Shown one piece after another: positions 24,445 through 32,905 of a stretch of 64,000 nucleotides of DNA (position 1 is its first letter; each line of letters opens with the position of its first letter). A program made the position numbers and the translations under genes. This stretch comes from DATAEG01 sp963703085. GTDB lineage: Bacteria; Actinomycetota; Actinomycetes; Mycobacteriales; Jatrophihabitantaceae. The DNA lies in assembly GCA_963703085.1 (NCBI GenBank), contig OY969789.1:2666001-2730000 (forward strand), given 5' to 3'. Under the pieces are notes generated by a model that was not told where the DNA came from, made no database searches, and worked only from the letters and a program-made list of their open reading frames with translations.

Positions 24445-25536
24445 TCATCGGGGCGCGGCGGCGCTGCCCGCCCGACGACGGCCGTTCGTTGCCGGAGCAG
24501 CTCCGGGTTCAGCTGACGGCGGCGCGGTCGAACCACGCACGACCAGCTCGGTGGCGAGTTCGACATGGTGGGAGTCGAGCTTCTCGCCGGCCGCGAGCCG
24601 CAGCGCGGTTCGCAGCGCGACCGCACCCATCCGCTGCAGCGGCTGGGCGACGGTGGTGAGCTGTGGCGAGGCCACCCGCGCTGACTCGGTGTCGTCGAAT
24701 CCGACCACGCTCAGTTCCTGCGGCACCCGCACCCCGCGCGCCCGCGCTGCTTCGAGAACGCCCAGCGCCGTCTCATCGTTGCCGGCGACGATCGCGGTGG
24801 GCGGCTGGGGTAGCGCGAGCAGCGCGCCCCCTTCCACCAGTCCGTCCTCGTAGCGGAATTCGCCGACGCGCACGTATCCCTTGCCGATGCGCGTTCCGGC
24901 GTTCTCCATGGCCCCTCGGTAACCGTGCATCCGTGCCTGGTTGCATGCGGCGGTGGTAGGGCCGCCCAGGTAGGCGATCCGACGGTGACCGAGATCGAGC
25001 AGATGCTGCGTCGCGGCATGCCCGCCGGAGAAGTTGGTCGACCCGATGCTGACGACGCGGGCCCGCGGCATGTTGATCGGGTCGATGACGACGAGGGGCA
25101 GCCGGGCGCGGGCCAGCGCCGAGAGGTCCGCGGCGCTGAGGTCACTGGCCACCGCGATCACTGCCTGCCGGCCGGCAGCGGTGAGCCGGCGCACCCAGTG
25201 CGACGCAGGTGCCGTCCCGGGCTCGCGGGTACCGGCCGGGCGCTTGGTGACGACCACATCGACGCCCGCGTCCGCGGCGGCATCGAGCACCCCCTGCAGC
25301 ACTTCGAGCGAGTACGGCGTGAGCGGAACGTGGAACAGCAGCTCGATGGATGGCACCCGGGTGGGATCCAGCCGACGGGCTACGTACCCGTGCTCGTGCA
25401 GCAGCTCCTGTATCTGCGTACGAGTGCCCGCCGCGACATCCGAGCGGCCGTTCACCACCTTGGAGACAGTCGCTACCGAGACTCCGGCCGCCGATGCGAT
25501 CGTGGCCAGGGTGGGTCGTTGATCCTTGGTCGACAG
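24445..25536 (-). CDS. LacI-family transcriptional regulator, probably of xylan use, apparent CTG start
   Basis: The 363-residue regulator has an N-terminal helix-turn-helix (PTLATIASAAGVSVATVSKV, then VNGRSDVAAGTRTQIQELL) and a periplasmic-binding-protein-like effector domain (from about residue 63) ending in VVRGSTAPP. The nearest ATG/GTG/TTG in frame (GTG at 25458) would cut away most of the DNA-binding helix. A full domain needs a start further up, where a stop lies at about 25557. The best placed codon is CTG at 25536, with GGAGGG four bases upstream, giving an MSTKDQRPTLATIA N terminus. It is between the beta-xylosidase and xylA genes, as BxlR-type regulators are. Confidence 0.88.
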   Translation of the reverse strand: MSTKDQRPTLATIASAAGVSVATVSKVVNGRSDVAAGTRTQIQELLHEHGYVARRLDPTRVPSIELLFHVPLTPYSLEVLQGVLDAAADAGVDVVVTKRPAGTREPGTAPASHWVRRLTAAGRQAVIAVASDLSAADLSALARARLPLVVIDPINMPRARVVSIGSTNFSGGHAATQHLLDLGHRRIAYLGGPTTAACNQARMHGYRGAMENAGTRIGKGYVRVGEFRYEDGLVEGGALLALPQPPTAIVAGNDETALGVLEAARARGVRVPQELSVVGFDDTESARVASPQLTTVAQPLQRMGAVALRTALRLAAGEKLDSHHVELATELVVRGSTAPPSAEPGAAPATNGRRRAGSAAAPR

Positions 25537-25558
25537 GTTGCCCTCCGGGCTCGCTCAG

Positions 25559-27994
25559 TTATGCGTCGCGGACGGGTGCAACCGGCGTGACGTCCACAGC
25601 AGTGACCAGGCGGCGGTCGTGACCCACGACGCGCACCGCTCCGGTGAGCCGTACCGTACCGCGGCACGGCAGGTCGGCGGCCGAGCTGCCGACCATCACC
25701 TGCACGTCTCCCGGCTCCACGATCCGTTGCAGCTCACGGTTGACGTAGGCCGCTCGGTCGGCGTGCACCCGGAAGCACACCTGCGCGGCGCCGCCTTCGG
25801 GAAGAGTGACGCGGACGAAGCCGACGAGCTGTTTCACCGGCCGGGCTACCTGCGCGACGACGTCGTGCAGGTAGAGCTGCACCACTTCGTCACCGCTACG
25901 CGCACCGGTGTTCCGGACCCGGACGGACACCTCGAACTCACCGTCGGTGGTGACCTCGGCATTGCTGATGGACAGGTTGTCGATCTCGAAGCTGGTGTAG
26001 GAGGCGCCGAAGCCGAACGGGAACAATGCGGCGGCGTTCACGCTGCTGATGCCCGCGCTCTCCGGGCCGCCCAGCGGCGGCTGCAGGTAGGTGCTCGGTT
26101 GCCCGCCGGGATGAGCAGGGATCTGCACCGGGAGCTTCCCACCCGGGTTCACCCGCCCGGACAGCACGCCGGCGATGGCCGATCCGCCTTCCTCCCCAGG
26201 CATGAACGCCTGCACCAGACCGGCGGCGTGAGAGTGCACGTCGCCGAGCGCGTAGGGGCGCCCGGAGACGACCACGACGACGACTGGCGTGCCGACGGCA
26301 AACAGTTCGCCGAGCAGCTCCGCCTGCACTCCGGGCAACTGGAGGTCCTCGACGTCGCAGCCTTCGCCGGATGTGCCCTCCCCGAACATGCCCGCGCGAT
26401 CACCGACCAGCGCGATGCACAGATCGGCACTCCGAGCCGCCTGCACCGCGGCCGCGAATCCGGACCGGTCCTCGCCCTGGACCGAGCAGCCCGGCTGATG
26501 GATCACCTCGGCATGGGGGAACTCCTGCTGCAGCGCGTCGACGGCGGTCGGCACCTCGATGCCCAGCCCATGCCCGGGATGGCGCGGCAACACGTGGTTC
26601 GGAAAGGCGTAGCACCCCATGAAGGTGCGTGGATCGGCGGCGCACGGTCCGACGACCGCGATAGTGCGCAGCTCGGGACGGCCGTCTTCGCGCAGCGGCA
26701 GCGCGGTCCGTGCATCGAGCAGCACGATCGACCGTTCCGCCACCTCCTGCGCCAGCGCGCGGTTGGCCGGCGGGTCCAGCTCGACGTGCCGAGCGTCGCG
26801 CACCGATTCCTCCGGTGTCCAGCCCGGATCGAGCAGGCCCAATTCGACCTTCTGGGTCAAGAGCCGTCGCGCCGCACGGTCGATCAATGCCTCCGCGAGC
26901 TCGCCGCGGCGAACCCGCTCGATCAGGCCGGCACCGAATCCCACGGTGTCGGGCAGCTCCACGTCGATGCCGGCGATCAGCGCCACGGCGCCGGCGGCAT
27001 CGATGTCGCCGGCCACTCGGTGCATCGTGGCGAGGAAGGGGACGGCCCAATAATCGGACACCACAGTCCCGGTGAACCCCCACGTCTCCCGCAGCAATTC
27101 GGTGAGTAACCACGGATCCGCCCCCGCTGGTACTCCGTCCACATCGGAGTAGGAGTTCATCACCGAGCCGGCTGCTGCTTCGGCCAGAGCGGTCTCGAAC
27201 GGCGGCAGGATGACGTCCAACAGCTCGCGCCGACCCATGGACACCGGCCCGTGATTGCGGGCCGCACGCGACGCCGAGTAACCGGCGAAGTGCTTGAGCG
27301 TGGCAATGACGCCGGAGCTCTGCAGGCCGCGGACGTAGGCTGCGCCGAGTATCGCCACAAGGTACGGGTCTTCGCCCATTGTCTCCTCGACCCGACCCCA
27401 CCGGTAGTCGCGGACCACGTCGAGCACCGGGGCCAGGCCCTGGTGCACGCCGAGAGCAGCCATGTCATGCCCTATCGCCGCCGCCATCCGTTCGATGAGG
27501 GCTGGGTCGAAGGTGGCGCCCCACGCGATCGCGGCAGGAAACACTGTGGCGCCGAAAGCAGTGAATCCGGTCAGGCATTCCTCGTGGACGAGCGCGGGGA
27601 GGGCCAGCCGAGAACCGTTGAGAACCACCCGCTGCTGGCGGACGAGCTCTGCCGCGCCCTCGGCCGGACTCACCGGACCGCTCCCGTACACCCTGGTCAG
27701 ATGACCCAGTCCGTGCCGGCTCGACTCCTCGAGTGACAGCACATCACCTGCTGCAAAGACGTCCTGCATCGGCGCGACGTTGAGCGCGGGACGGGGTTCG
27801 CCGGCGACGTGGTCGGCGGAGGAGTCGGTTCCGGCGACGTCGCTGCGAACCCAGCGACTACCGAGTTGACCGACCTTCTCCGCCAGCGTCATCCGGTTGA
27901 GCAGCTGCTCCGCCCGGACAGCCGCCGGAAGGGTGGTGTCCTGCCAGGGGAGATCGGCCGGCTCGGCAGTGCTGCTCGGGTCCGGCTTCGTCAT
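25559..27994 (-). CDS. GH3 beta-xylosidase/beta-glucosidase
   Basis: An 811-residue three-domain GH3 enzyme with no signal peptide, hence cytoplasmic. Visible are GHDMAALGVHQGLAPVLDVV, WGRVEETMGEDPYLVA, TLKHFAGYSASRAARNHGP and the nucleophile Asp in GTVVSDYWAVPFL. The second domain has the acid/base region around GMFGEGTSGEGCDVEDLQLP. A C-terminal fibronectin-III-like domain follows from about residue 665. The gene context (XylA, xylose-type ABC importer) favours beta-xylosidase acting on imported xylo-oligosaccharides. GAGGAG precedes the ATG. It is the first gene of its operon. Confidence 0.93.
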   Translation of the reverse strand: MTKPDPSSTAEPADLPWQDTTLPAAVRAEQLLNRMTLAEKVGQLGSRWVRSDVAGTDSSADHVAGEPRPALNVAPMQDVFAAGDVLSLEESSRHGLGHLTRVYGSGPVSPAEGAAELVRQQRVVLNGSRLALPALVHEECLTGFTAFGATVFPAAIAWGATFDPALIERMAAAIGHDMAALGVHQGLAPVLDVVRDYRWGRVEETMGEDPYLVAILGAAYVRGLQSSGVIATLKHFAGYSASRAARNHGPVSMGRRELLDVILPPFETALAEAAAGSVMNSYSDVDGVPAGADPWLLTELLRETWGFTGTVVSDYWAVPFLATMHRVAGDIDAAGAVALIAGIDVELPDTVGFGAGLIERVRRGELAEALIDRAARRLLTQKVELGLLDPGWTPEESVRDARHVELDPPANRALAQEVAERSIVLLDARTALPLREDGRPELRTIAVVGPCAADPRTFMGCYAFPNHVLPRHPGHGLGIEVPTAVDALQQEFPHAEVIHQPGCSVQGEDRSGFAAAVQAARSADLCIALVGDRAGMFGEGTSGEGCDVEDLQLPGVQAELLGELFAVGTPVVVVVVSGRPYALGDVHSHAAGLVQAFMPGEEGGSAIAGVLSGRVNPGGKLPVQIPAHPGGQPSTYLQPPLGGPESAGISSVNAAALFPFGFGASYTSFEIDNLSISNAEVTTDGEFEVSVRVRNTGARSGDEVVQLYLHDVVAQVARPVKQLVGFVRVTLPEGGAAQVCFRVHADRAAYVNRELQRIVEPGDVQVMVGSSAADLPCRGTVRLTGAVRVVGHDRRLVTAVDVTPVAPVRDA

Positions 27995-28032
27995 GCGCGA
28001 CTCCTCGTTCGCCGACAGGCTTACTCAAACTC

Positions 28033-28046
28033 CGAAACATTTCGAA
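28033..28046. promoter_or_regulatory. Candidate LacI/BxlR-type operator before the GH3 gene
   Basis: CGAAACATTTCGAA contains a perfect inverted repeat CGAAA-CA-TTTCG and ends with CATTTCGAA, which recurs at 28173-28181. It is about 40 bases upstream of the GH3 start. CGAA/TTCG half-sites are what I recall for BxlR-type regulators of xylobiose uptake; this match is by eye. Confidence 0.6.
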
Positions 28047-28162
28047 CAGTGACGATTGCTCTGGGACGCCCCGCTCCGGGCCACTGATGGTGAGGAAGCC
28101 CGATCCCATAACGGTTCGACGCCGAATACTGTGTACCACCGAACCTTTGCGTTCAACAGCTA

Positions 28163-28191
28163 TTGACATCAGCATTTCGAAAACCTACGGT
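28163..28191 (+). promoter_or_regulatory. Promoter of the xylose-type ABC operon with operator in the spacer
   Basis: TTGACA (28163-28168) and TACGGT (28186-28191) are 17 bases apart, a good actinobacterial vegetative promoter. The spacer contains CATTTCGAA (28173-28181) within the palindrome TTTCGAAA (28175-28182). A repressor there would block RNA polymerase. The remaining leader to the start codon at 28336 is about 140 bases and shows no gene. Confidence 0.7.
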
Positions 28192-28335
28192 CCGACGAAC
28201 GGTGAGAGTCGGCGTTGAACCTCCGTGCTGAGCGATTCAGGTCCACACCTCGCCCACCGTTGAGGTTGGTTGGCAGCGCTCACACAACCCGACATCCCCG
28301 CCGTGACACCGCGGCGCACGAGTACGGAGGTCAGT

Positions 28336-29676
28336 GTGGAATCCAACAGCATGCCCCGTCGTAAGTTCCTCGGCCTGGCCGCCATGGGCGTCCCGGTTCT
28401 GGCCGGCGCTGCCGCATGCGGCGCGTCCGGGCCGAGCAAGCCGGGTGGCGGCGGCGGGAGTGGAGGCAGCGCGTCCTACTGGTTCCTCTCCGCGCAGCCG
28501 CAGCAGGGCATCCGGGAGAACTCGGTCAAGCAGTTCAACAGCAAGAACCCGAAAGGCAAGATCAGCTACACCGAGTTCCAGAACGATGCCTACAAGACCA
28601 AGATCAAGACTGCGATCGGCGCAGGCCAGGCGCCGACGATCATTTGGGGGTGGGGTGGCGGCGGGCTGAAAAGCTACGTCGAAGCAGGCCAAGTGGAAGA
28701 CCTCACCAGTTGGTTCGCCGAGCATTCCGACGTGAAGAACCGACTGTTCCCCTCATCGTTCGGGGCCGCAACCATCGACGGCAAGATCTACGCCATGCCG
28801 TGCGAAGCGGTGCAGCCGATCATCCTTTTCTACAACAAGAAGGTGCTCGACCACGTCGGCGTCAGTCCGCCGCAGACCTGGGGCGACATCATGGACATGG
28901 TCCCCAAGATCAACGCGAAGCACATCGCCCCGTTCGCGCTCGGTGGGCAGTCCCGGTGGACCAACATGATGTGGTTGGAGTTCCTCTTCGATCGCATCGG
29001 CGGCCCGGAGGTTTTCCAGGCAGTGTTCGACGGTCACGCCAACGCCTGGTCGAACCCGGCTGCGATTCAGGCGCTGACCGAATGCCAGAAGTTGATCAAG
29101 GCGAACGGTTTCATCAAGGGCTTTTCGTCGATCACCGCGGACTCCAACGCCGACCAGGCCCTGCTCTACACGGGTAAGGCCGCGATGATGCTGCACGGGT
29201 CCTGGACCTACGGAAACATGAAGACAGCGGGCGGCGATTTCGTCACCGGCGACCATCTCGGCTACATGAACTTCCCGCCCGTCGACGGTGGTAAGGGTGA
29301 TCCCAGCGACACGGTCGGCAACCCCGCGCAGTACCTGTCGATCTCATCCAAGGCGTCGAGCACGCAGAAGACGATCGCCAAGAAGTACTTCCAGGACGGC
29401 GTGCTGGCCGACGCGGAGGTCAAGCAGTGGATCGCGACCGGGAGCGTCCCGATCGTCAAGAGTGCCGCGGACCAGCTCGGCTCGTCGCCCGACTCGGACT
29501 TCCTGAAGTTCGTCTATGACGTCTCGAGCAAGGCCAAGATCTTCGCGCAGTCGTGGGACCAGGCAATGACCCCGACCGCTGCGGAGACGCTGCTGGACAA
29601 CATCGCCAAGCTCTTCCAGCTCTCGATCTCGCCCCAACAGTTCGCGTCGAACCTCAACGCGGTCATCGGGAAATGA
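28336..29676 (+). CDS. ABC transporter sugar-binding lipoprotein (xylobiose/xylo-oligosaccharide type)
   Basis: The 446-residue binding protein begins with a twin-arginine-like PRRKFLGLAA signal and a lipobox-like AAAC with Cys at about residue 28, followed by a Gly/Ser linker. Typical family 1 solute-binding features include ASYWFLSAQPQQG, IIWGWGGGGLKSYVEAGQ and GKAAMMLHGSWTYGNM. GGAGG lies five bases before the GTG at 28336. Its stop overlaps the first permease start (ATGA). Xylobiose or longer xylo-oligosaccharides are the likely ligands given the neighbours (inference). Confidence 0.9.
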   Translation: MESNSMPRRKFLGLAAMGVPVLAGAAACGASGPSKPGGGGGSGGSASYWFLSAQPQQGIRENSVKQFNSKNPKGKISYTEFQNDAYKTKIKTAIGAGQAPTIIWGWGGGGLKSYVEAGQVEDLTSWFAEHSDVKNRLFPSSFGAATIDGKIYAMPCEAVQPIILFYNKKVLDHVGVSPPQTWGDIMDMVPKINAKHIAPFALGGQSRWTNMMWLEFLFDRIGGPEVFQAVFDGHANAWSNPAAIQALTECQKLIKANGFIKGFSSITADSNADQALLYTGKAAMMLHGSWTYGNMKTAGGDFVTGDHLGYMNFPPVDGGKGDPSDTVGNPAQYLSISSKASSTQKTIAKKYFQDGVLADAEVKQWIATGSVPIVKSAADQLGSSPDSDFLKFVYDVSSKAKIFAQSWDQAMTPTAAETLLDNIAKLFQLSISPQQFASNLNAVIGK

Positions 29677-30602
29677 CCGCGGTCGCGCCGCCCATCCCGC
29701 AGACCGCACCGGCGCCGACCACTTCGCGTGGCAAGCGCCAGCGCTCGTTGACCTGGCTGGCGCTACCTGCTCTGCTGTTCTTCCTGATCTTCGGTCTGAT
29801 TCCACTGGTCGGAGTGCTGCTGCTCAGCTTCACCTCGTGGGACGGGCTCGGCACGATCCATCCCTCCGGACTGGTGAGTTGGCGTGCCGTGCTCGGGGAT
29901 CCTGGATTGCCTCATGCGCTCGAGGTGACGTTCCTGATCATGATCCTGTCCTGGGCGTTCCAGACGCCGCTGAGCATCCTCATCGGGGTCTTCCTGGCCG
30001 GGCAGCAGCGCTACCGCGGGCTGCTGGCCGTGTTCTTCTTCATCCCGCTGCTGCTGAGCTCGGCCGCGATCGCGATCACCTACAAAGCGCTGCTCGATCC
30101 CAACTTCGGCCTCGGCGCGGGACTGCACCTGAGCCTGTTGACGCAGGACTGGCTGGGCAAGGCCAACCTTGCCGTCGGTGTGGTGGTGTTCGTCGTCTCC
30201 TGGCAGTTCATCCCGTTCCACTCGCTGATCTACCAAGGCGCGGTGCGGCAGATCCCGCGGACGATGTACGAGGCGGCGCAGATCGACGGCGCCGGCCGGC
30301 TGCGGCAGTTCTTCAGCATCACGCTCCCGCAGTTGAAGTACACCCTCATCACGTCGTCCACCCTGATGGTGGTCGGGTCGCTGACCTTCTTCGACCTCAT
30401 CTTCGTGCTCACCGCGGGCGGACCTGCCGACGCCACTCGGGTCCTCGCACTGGACATGTACCGGGAAGGGTTCCAGGCGAACCTCATGGGGGAGGCGAGC
30501 GCGATTGCGGTGATCCTGGTTCTCGTCGGCCTGGCGATCGCCTTGCTGCTGCGCCGGCTGGGCGGCCGCGACACCGCCGCCAGTCAGATGGAAGGCGCCT
30601 GA
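29673..30602 (+). CDS. Sugar ABC transporter permease (MalF/UgpA type)
   Basis: The 309-residue membrane protein has six hydrophobic segments and the ATPase-contact loop MYEAAQIDGAGRLRQFFSIT. The start ATG at 29673 overlaps the lipoprotein stop. The next permease starts one base after its stop. It is the first half of the importer channel. As with the other importer in this window, no ATPase gene accompanies it. Confidence 0.93.
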   Translation: MTAVAPPIPQTAPAPTTSRGKRQRSLTWLALPALLFFLIFGLIPLVGVLLLSFTSWDGLGTIHPSGLVSWRAVLGDPGLPHALEVTFLIMILSWAFQTPLSILIGVFLAGQQRYRGLLAVFFFIPLLLSSAAIAITYKALLDPNFGLGAGLHLSLLTQDWLGKANLAVGVVVFVVSWQFIPFHSLIYQGAVRQIPRTMYEAAQIDGAGRLRQFFSITLPQLKYTLITSSTLMVVGSLTFFDLIFVLTAGGPADATRVLALDMYREGFQANLMGEASAIAVILVLVGLAIALLLRRLGGRDTAASQMEGA

Positions 30603-30603
30603 C

Positions 30604-31497
30604 GTGGCGACCGTGACGTTGAACCGCCGCGGTCGCGGAGTGGACGAGGACGCTCGCAGCACGTCGCTGACTGGTCGAGCGGGCCAGTTCAATTGGCTCG
30701 GCGGTGCGGCAGCATGGATCTGGCTACTGATCGTGATGGTGCCGATCTACTGGATCGTCATCACCAGCCTGAAGACGCAGAACAACTACTTCATGACCAA
30801 CCCTTTGGTGCCGCCGAGCAGCCCGACGTTGGAGAACTACCGACTGGTGCTCCGCTCGGATTTTCCGCAGTACTTCCTGAACAGCGTCATCGTCACGGTG
30901 AGCGCGGTGGTGCCGGCGGTGCTGTCCGCCTTCATGGCCGCCTTCGCGATCGTCCGCGACAACCGCCGCCTGGTCCTACGGCTGGTCAACTCGCTGTTCC
31001 TGATGGGCCTGGCGATCCCCCTGCAGGCAACCATCATTCCCGTCTATCTGATGATCATCCGACTGCACCTGTATGACAGTCTGCTCGCGCTCGTCCTGCC
31101 TTCCATCGCGTTCGCGATCCCGCTCTCGGTGCTTGTCCTGTCGAACTTCATCCGTGATGTGCCCACCGAGTTGTTCGAATCGATGCGCGTCGACGGAGCC
31201 AGTGAGTGGGCCATGCTCTGGCGGCTCGCCTTCCCGTTGACCCGCCCGGCGCTCGTCACGGTCACGATCTACAACGCGCTCACCATTTGGAACGGCTTCC
31301 TGCTGCCGCTCGTGCTCACCCAGAGTCCCGACAAGCGGACCCTGCCGCTGGCACTGTGGACGTTCCAGGGTCAGTACAGCGTCAACGTCCCCGCCGTACT
31401 CGCGTCGGTATTGCTGACGACGCTGCCGATCCTCGTGCTGTACGTCTTCGGTCGCCGCCAGCTGCTGAATGGCCTGAGCGCCGGGTTCACCAAGTAG
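30604..31497 (+). CDS. Sugar ABC transporter permease (MalG/UgpE type)
   Basis: The 297-residue partner permease has six hydrophobic segments and the loop LFESMRVDGASEWAMLWRLA. The start is a GTG one base after the previous stop, so translation is coupled. The C terminus ends with GLSAGFTK, usual for this subfamily (GLTAGAVKG-like). It is convergent with the NmrA-like gene, with 47 bases between that show no obvious hairpin. Confidence 0.93.
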   Translation: MATVTLNRRGRGVDEDARSTSLTGRAGQFNWLGGAAAWIWLLIVMVPIYWIVITSLKTQNNYFMTNPLVPPSSPTLENYRLVLRSDFPQYFLNSVIVTVSAVVPAVLSAFMAAFAIVRDNRRLVLRLVNSLFLMGLAIPLQATIIPVYLMIIRLHLYDSLLALVLPSIAFAIPLSVLVLSNFIRDVPTELFESMRVDGASEWAMLWRLAFPLTRPALVTVTIYNALTIWNGFLLPLVLTQSPDKRTLPLALWTFQGQYSVNVPAVLASVLLTTLPILVLYVFGRRQLLNGLSAGFTK

Positions 31498-31544
31498 CAC
31501 CGCGCGCGCGCACCGGGCGCGTCGGGCTGGTCGATGCCGAATGG

Positions 31545-32291
31545 TCAACGGGCTCCGGCGGCAAGCCAGTCCTCGAAGCTCGTCGGGGCGATGCGGGCGT
31601 CATCTCCGGGAAGCTGCACCTCTCCGGCCATGGAGAGGTCGAACGTGCCGCGCCAGGTCGGGATGAGCCGTACGCGCTGGCCGCGGACGGTGAAAGTACG
31701 CCGGGCCATGTCCACCAGATCCTCGGTCTGCGGGCCGGCGAGATCGATGCGCCGCAGTTGCGGCTCGCCGGCCGCGAGCTCGGCCAGGACCTCGGCCACG
31801 TCGGCAGGCGCGACCGGCTGCACCAGCAGCGGGGCGATCGTGGCGGTTCCGTCCTGCTCGGACCAGCCGGCGACCATCGCGGCGAAGTCGTGGAACTGGG
31901 TGGCTCGCAGGATGGTCCAAGGAACGTCCCCCGTGCTCACGAGGCGCTCCTGCTCGCGTTTGCCGTCGTAGTGGGTGCTGCGCTGACCGCGGTCGATGCC
32001 GACTATGGACAACAGCACGTGGTGCCGGACACCGGCGCGCGCTTCGGCCCGGAGCAGGTTGCTGGTGCTGGTACCGAAGAATTCCTGAACCTCCGCGGCG
32101 TCGGTCGCCGACGTGTTGGATGCATCGATAACAGCCTCGACGCGGTCGAATGCGCCGTCCAATCCTTCGCCGGTACGAATGTCGACGCCCAGCGACCGGC
32201 TGACCCGGACCGGGTCATGGCCCTCCCGCTGCAGCGCTTGCACAGCCAGAGCGCCGATCCGGCCGGTGGCCCCGACAACTGCGATTCGCAT
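31545..32291 (-). CDS. NmrA-like NAD(P)-binding protein
   Basis: The 248-residue protein has a Rossmann-fold start MRIAVVGATGRIGALAVQAL and a shortened SDR core without the Tyr-x-x-x-Lys catalytic pair in its usual place (THYDGKREQE keeps Y and K four apart, as in atypical SDRs). It may be a redox sensor or quinone/NAD(P)H oxidoreductase. It is divergent from an Rrf2 regulator with a perfect palindrome between, the same arrangement as rsrR and its NmrA-type neighbour in Streptomyces. Confidence 0.85.
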   Translation of the reverse strand: MRIAVVGATGRIGALAVQALQREGHDPVRVSRSLGVDIRTGEGLDGAFDRVEAVIDASNTSATDAAEVQEFFGTSTSNLLRAEARAGVRHHVLLSIVGIDRGQRSTHYDGKREQERLVSTGDVPWTILRATQFHDFAAMVAGWSEQDGTATIAPLLVQPVAPADVAEVLAELAAGEPQLRRIDLAGPQTEDLVDMARRTFTVRGQRVRLIPTWRGTFDLSMAGEVQLPGDDARIAPTSFEDWLAAGAR

Positions 32292-32311
32292 TGTTCCCTC
32301 CTCATCATTGA

Positions 32312-32340
32312 CTATCTCGGACTATAGAACTCCGAGATAG
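32312..32340. promoter_or_regulatory. Perfect palindrome between the NmrA-like and Rrf2 genes
   Basis: CTATCTCGGA (32312-32321) and TCCGAGATAG (32331-32340) are perfect 10-base inverted arms with a 9-base spacer. It lies 20 bases from the NmrA-like start and 17 bases from the Rrf2 start, so a bound dimer would cover both promoters. Most likely it is the Rrf2 operator. Confidence 0.8.
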
Positions 32341-32357
32341 CGGTTTACCATGAGGGG

Positions 32358-32825
32358 GTGAAGCTGCCGGAGAGCACCGAGTGGTTACTGCACAGCGCCG
32401 CGACCCTCGCCATGCTCGGCCCCGGCCACACCGCATCCGCCGGACAACTCGCCGAGCACTACGACGTGCCAGCGGCGTACCTGGCCAAGCAGCTGCAAGC
32501 GCTCGTCCGGGCGGGCGTACTGACTGCCACCACCGGCCCTCGCGGCGGGTTCCGGCTCGCCAAGGCCGCCGAGCAGATTTCGCTGCTGGACATCGTCGAG
32601 GCGCTGGACGGGGCGGCCCCGTTCTACACGTGCCGGGAGATCCGCCAGCGCGGCCGGGGGGCGGTACCGGCCGAGCAGTGCCGACGGACCTGCTCGCTGG
32701 CGGCGGCAATGGGCGAGGCGCAGCGGGCGTGGCGGGAAAGTCTGGCCGGCGTGACCGTCGCCGACATCGTGGCCGGCCTGCCCCGATCTTTGCCGGCGCG
32801 AACCAGGTCACTGCTGGCCCGCTGA
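32358..32825 (+). CDS. Rrf2-family Fe-S regulator, RsrR-like
   Basis: A 155-residue regulator with the Rrf2 winged helix (SAGQLAEHYDVPAAYLAKQL, then LTATTGPRGGFRLAK). The putative cluster ligands are C92, C108 and C112, and the N terminus has E8 and H12. RsrR of Streptomyces venezuelae binds a [2Fe-2S] cluster using a Glu8/His12 pair and two C-terminal cysteines, as I recall; the positions here agree closely. It probably senses redox state and controls the divergent NmrA-like gene and itself. The start codon is a GTG. Confidence 0.88.
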   Translation: MKLPESTEWLLHSAATLAMLGPGHTASAGQLAEHYDVPAAYLAKQLQALVRAGVLTATTGPRGGFRLAKAAEQISLLDIVEALDGAAPFYTCREIRQRGRGAVPAEQCRRTCSLAAAMGEAQRAWRESLAGVTVADIVAGLPRSLPARTRSLLAR

Positions 32826-32905
32826 GCCAGCCATGGCCGGCTGACTGCGGCTGGTCCGGCAGCGGGCGGCTCGTGAGGGTCGGTGCCCGTGGCTAGCCTC
32901 GGCAT

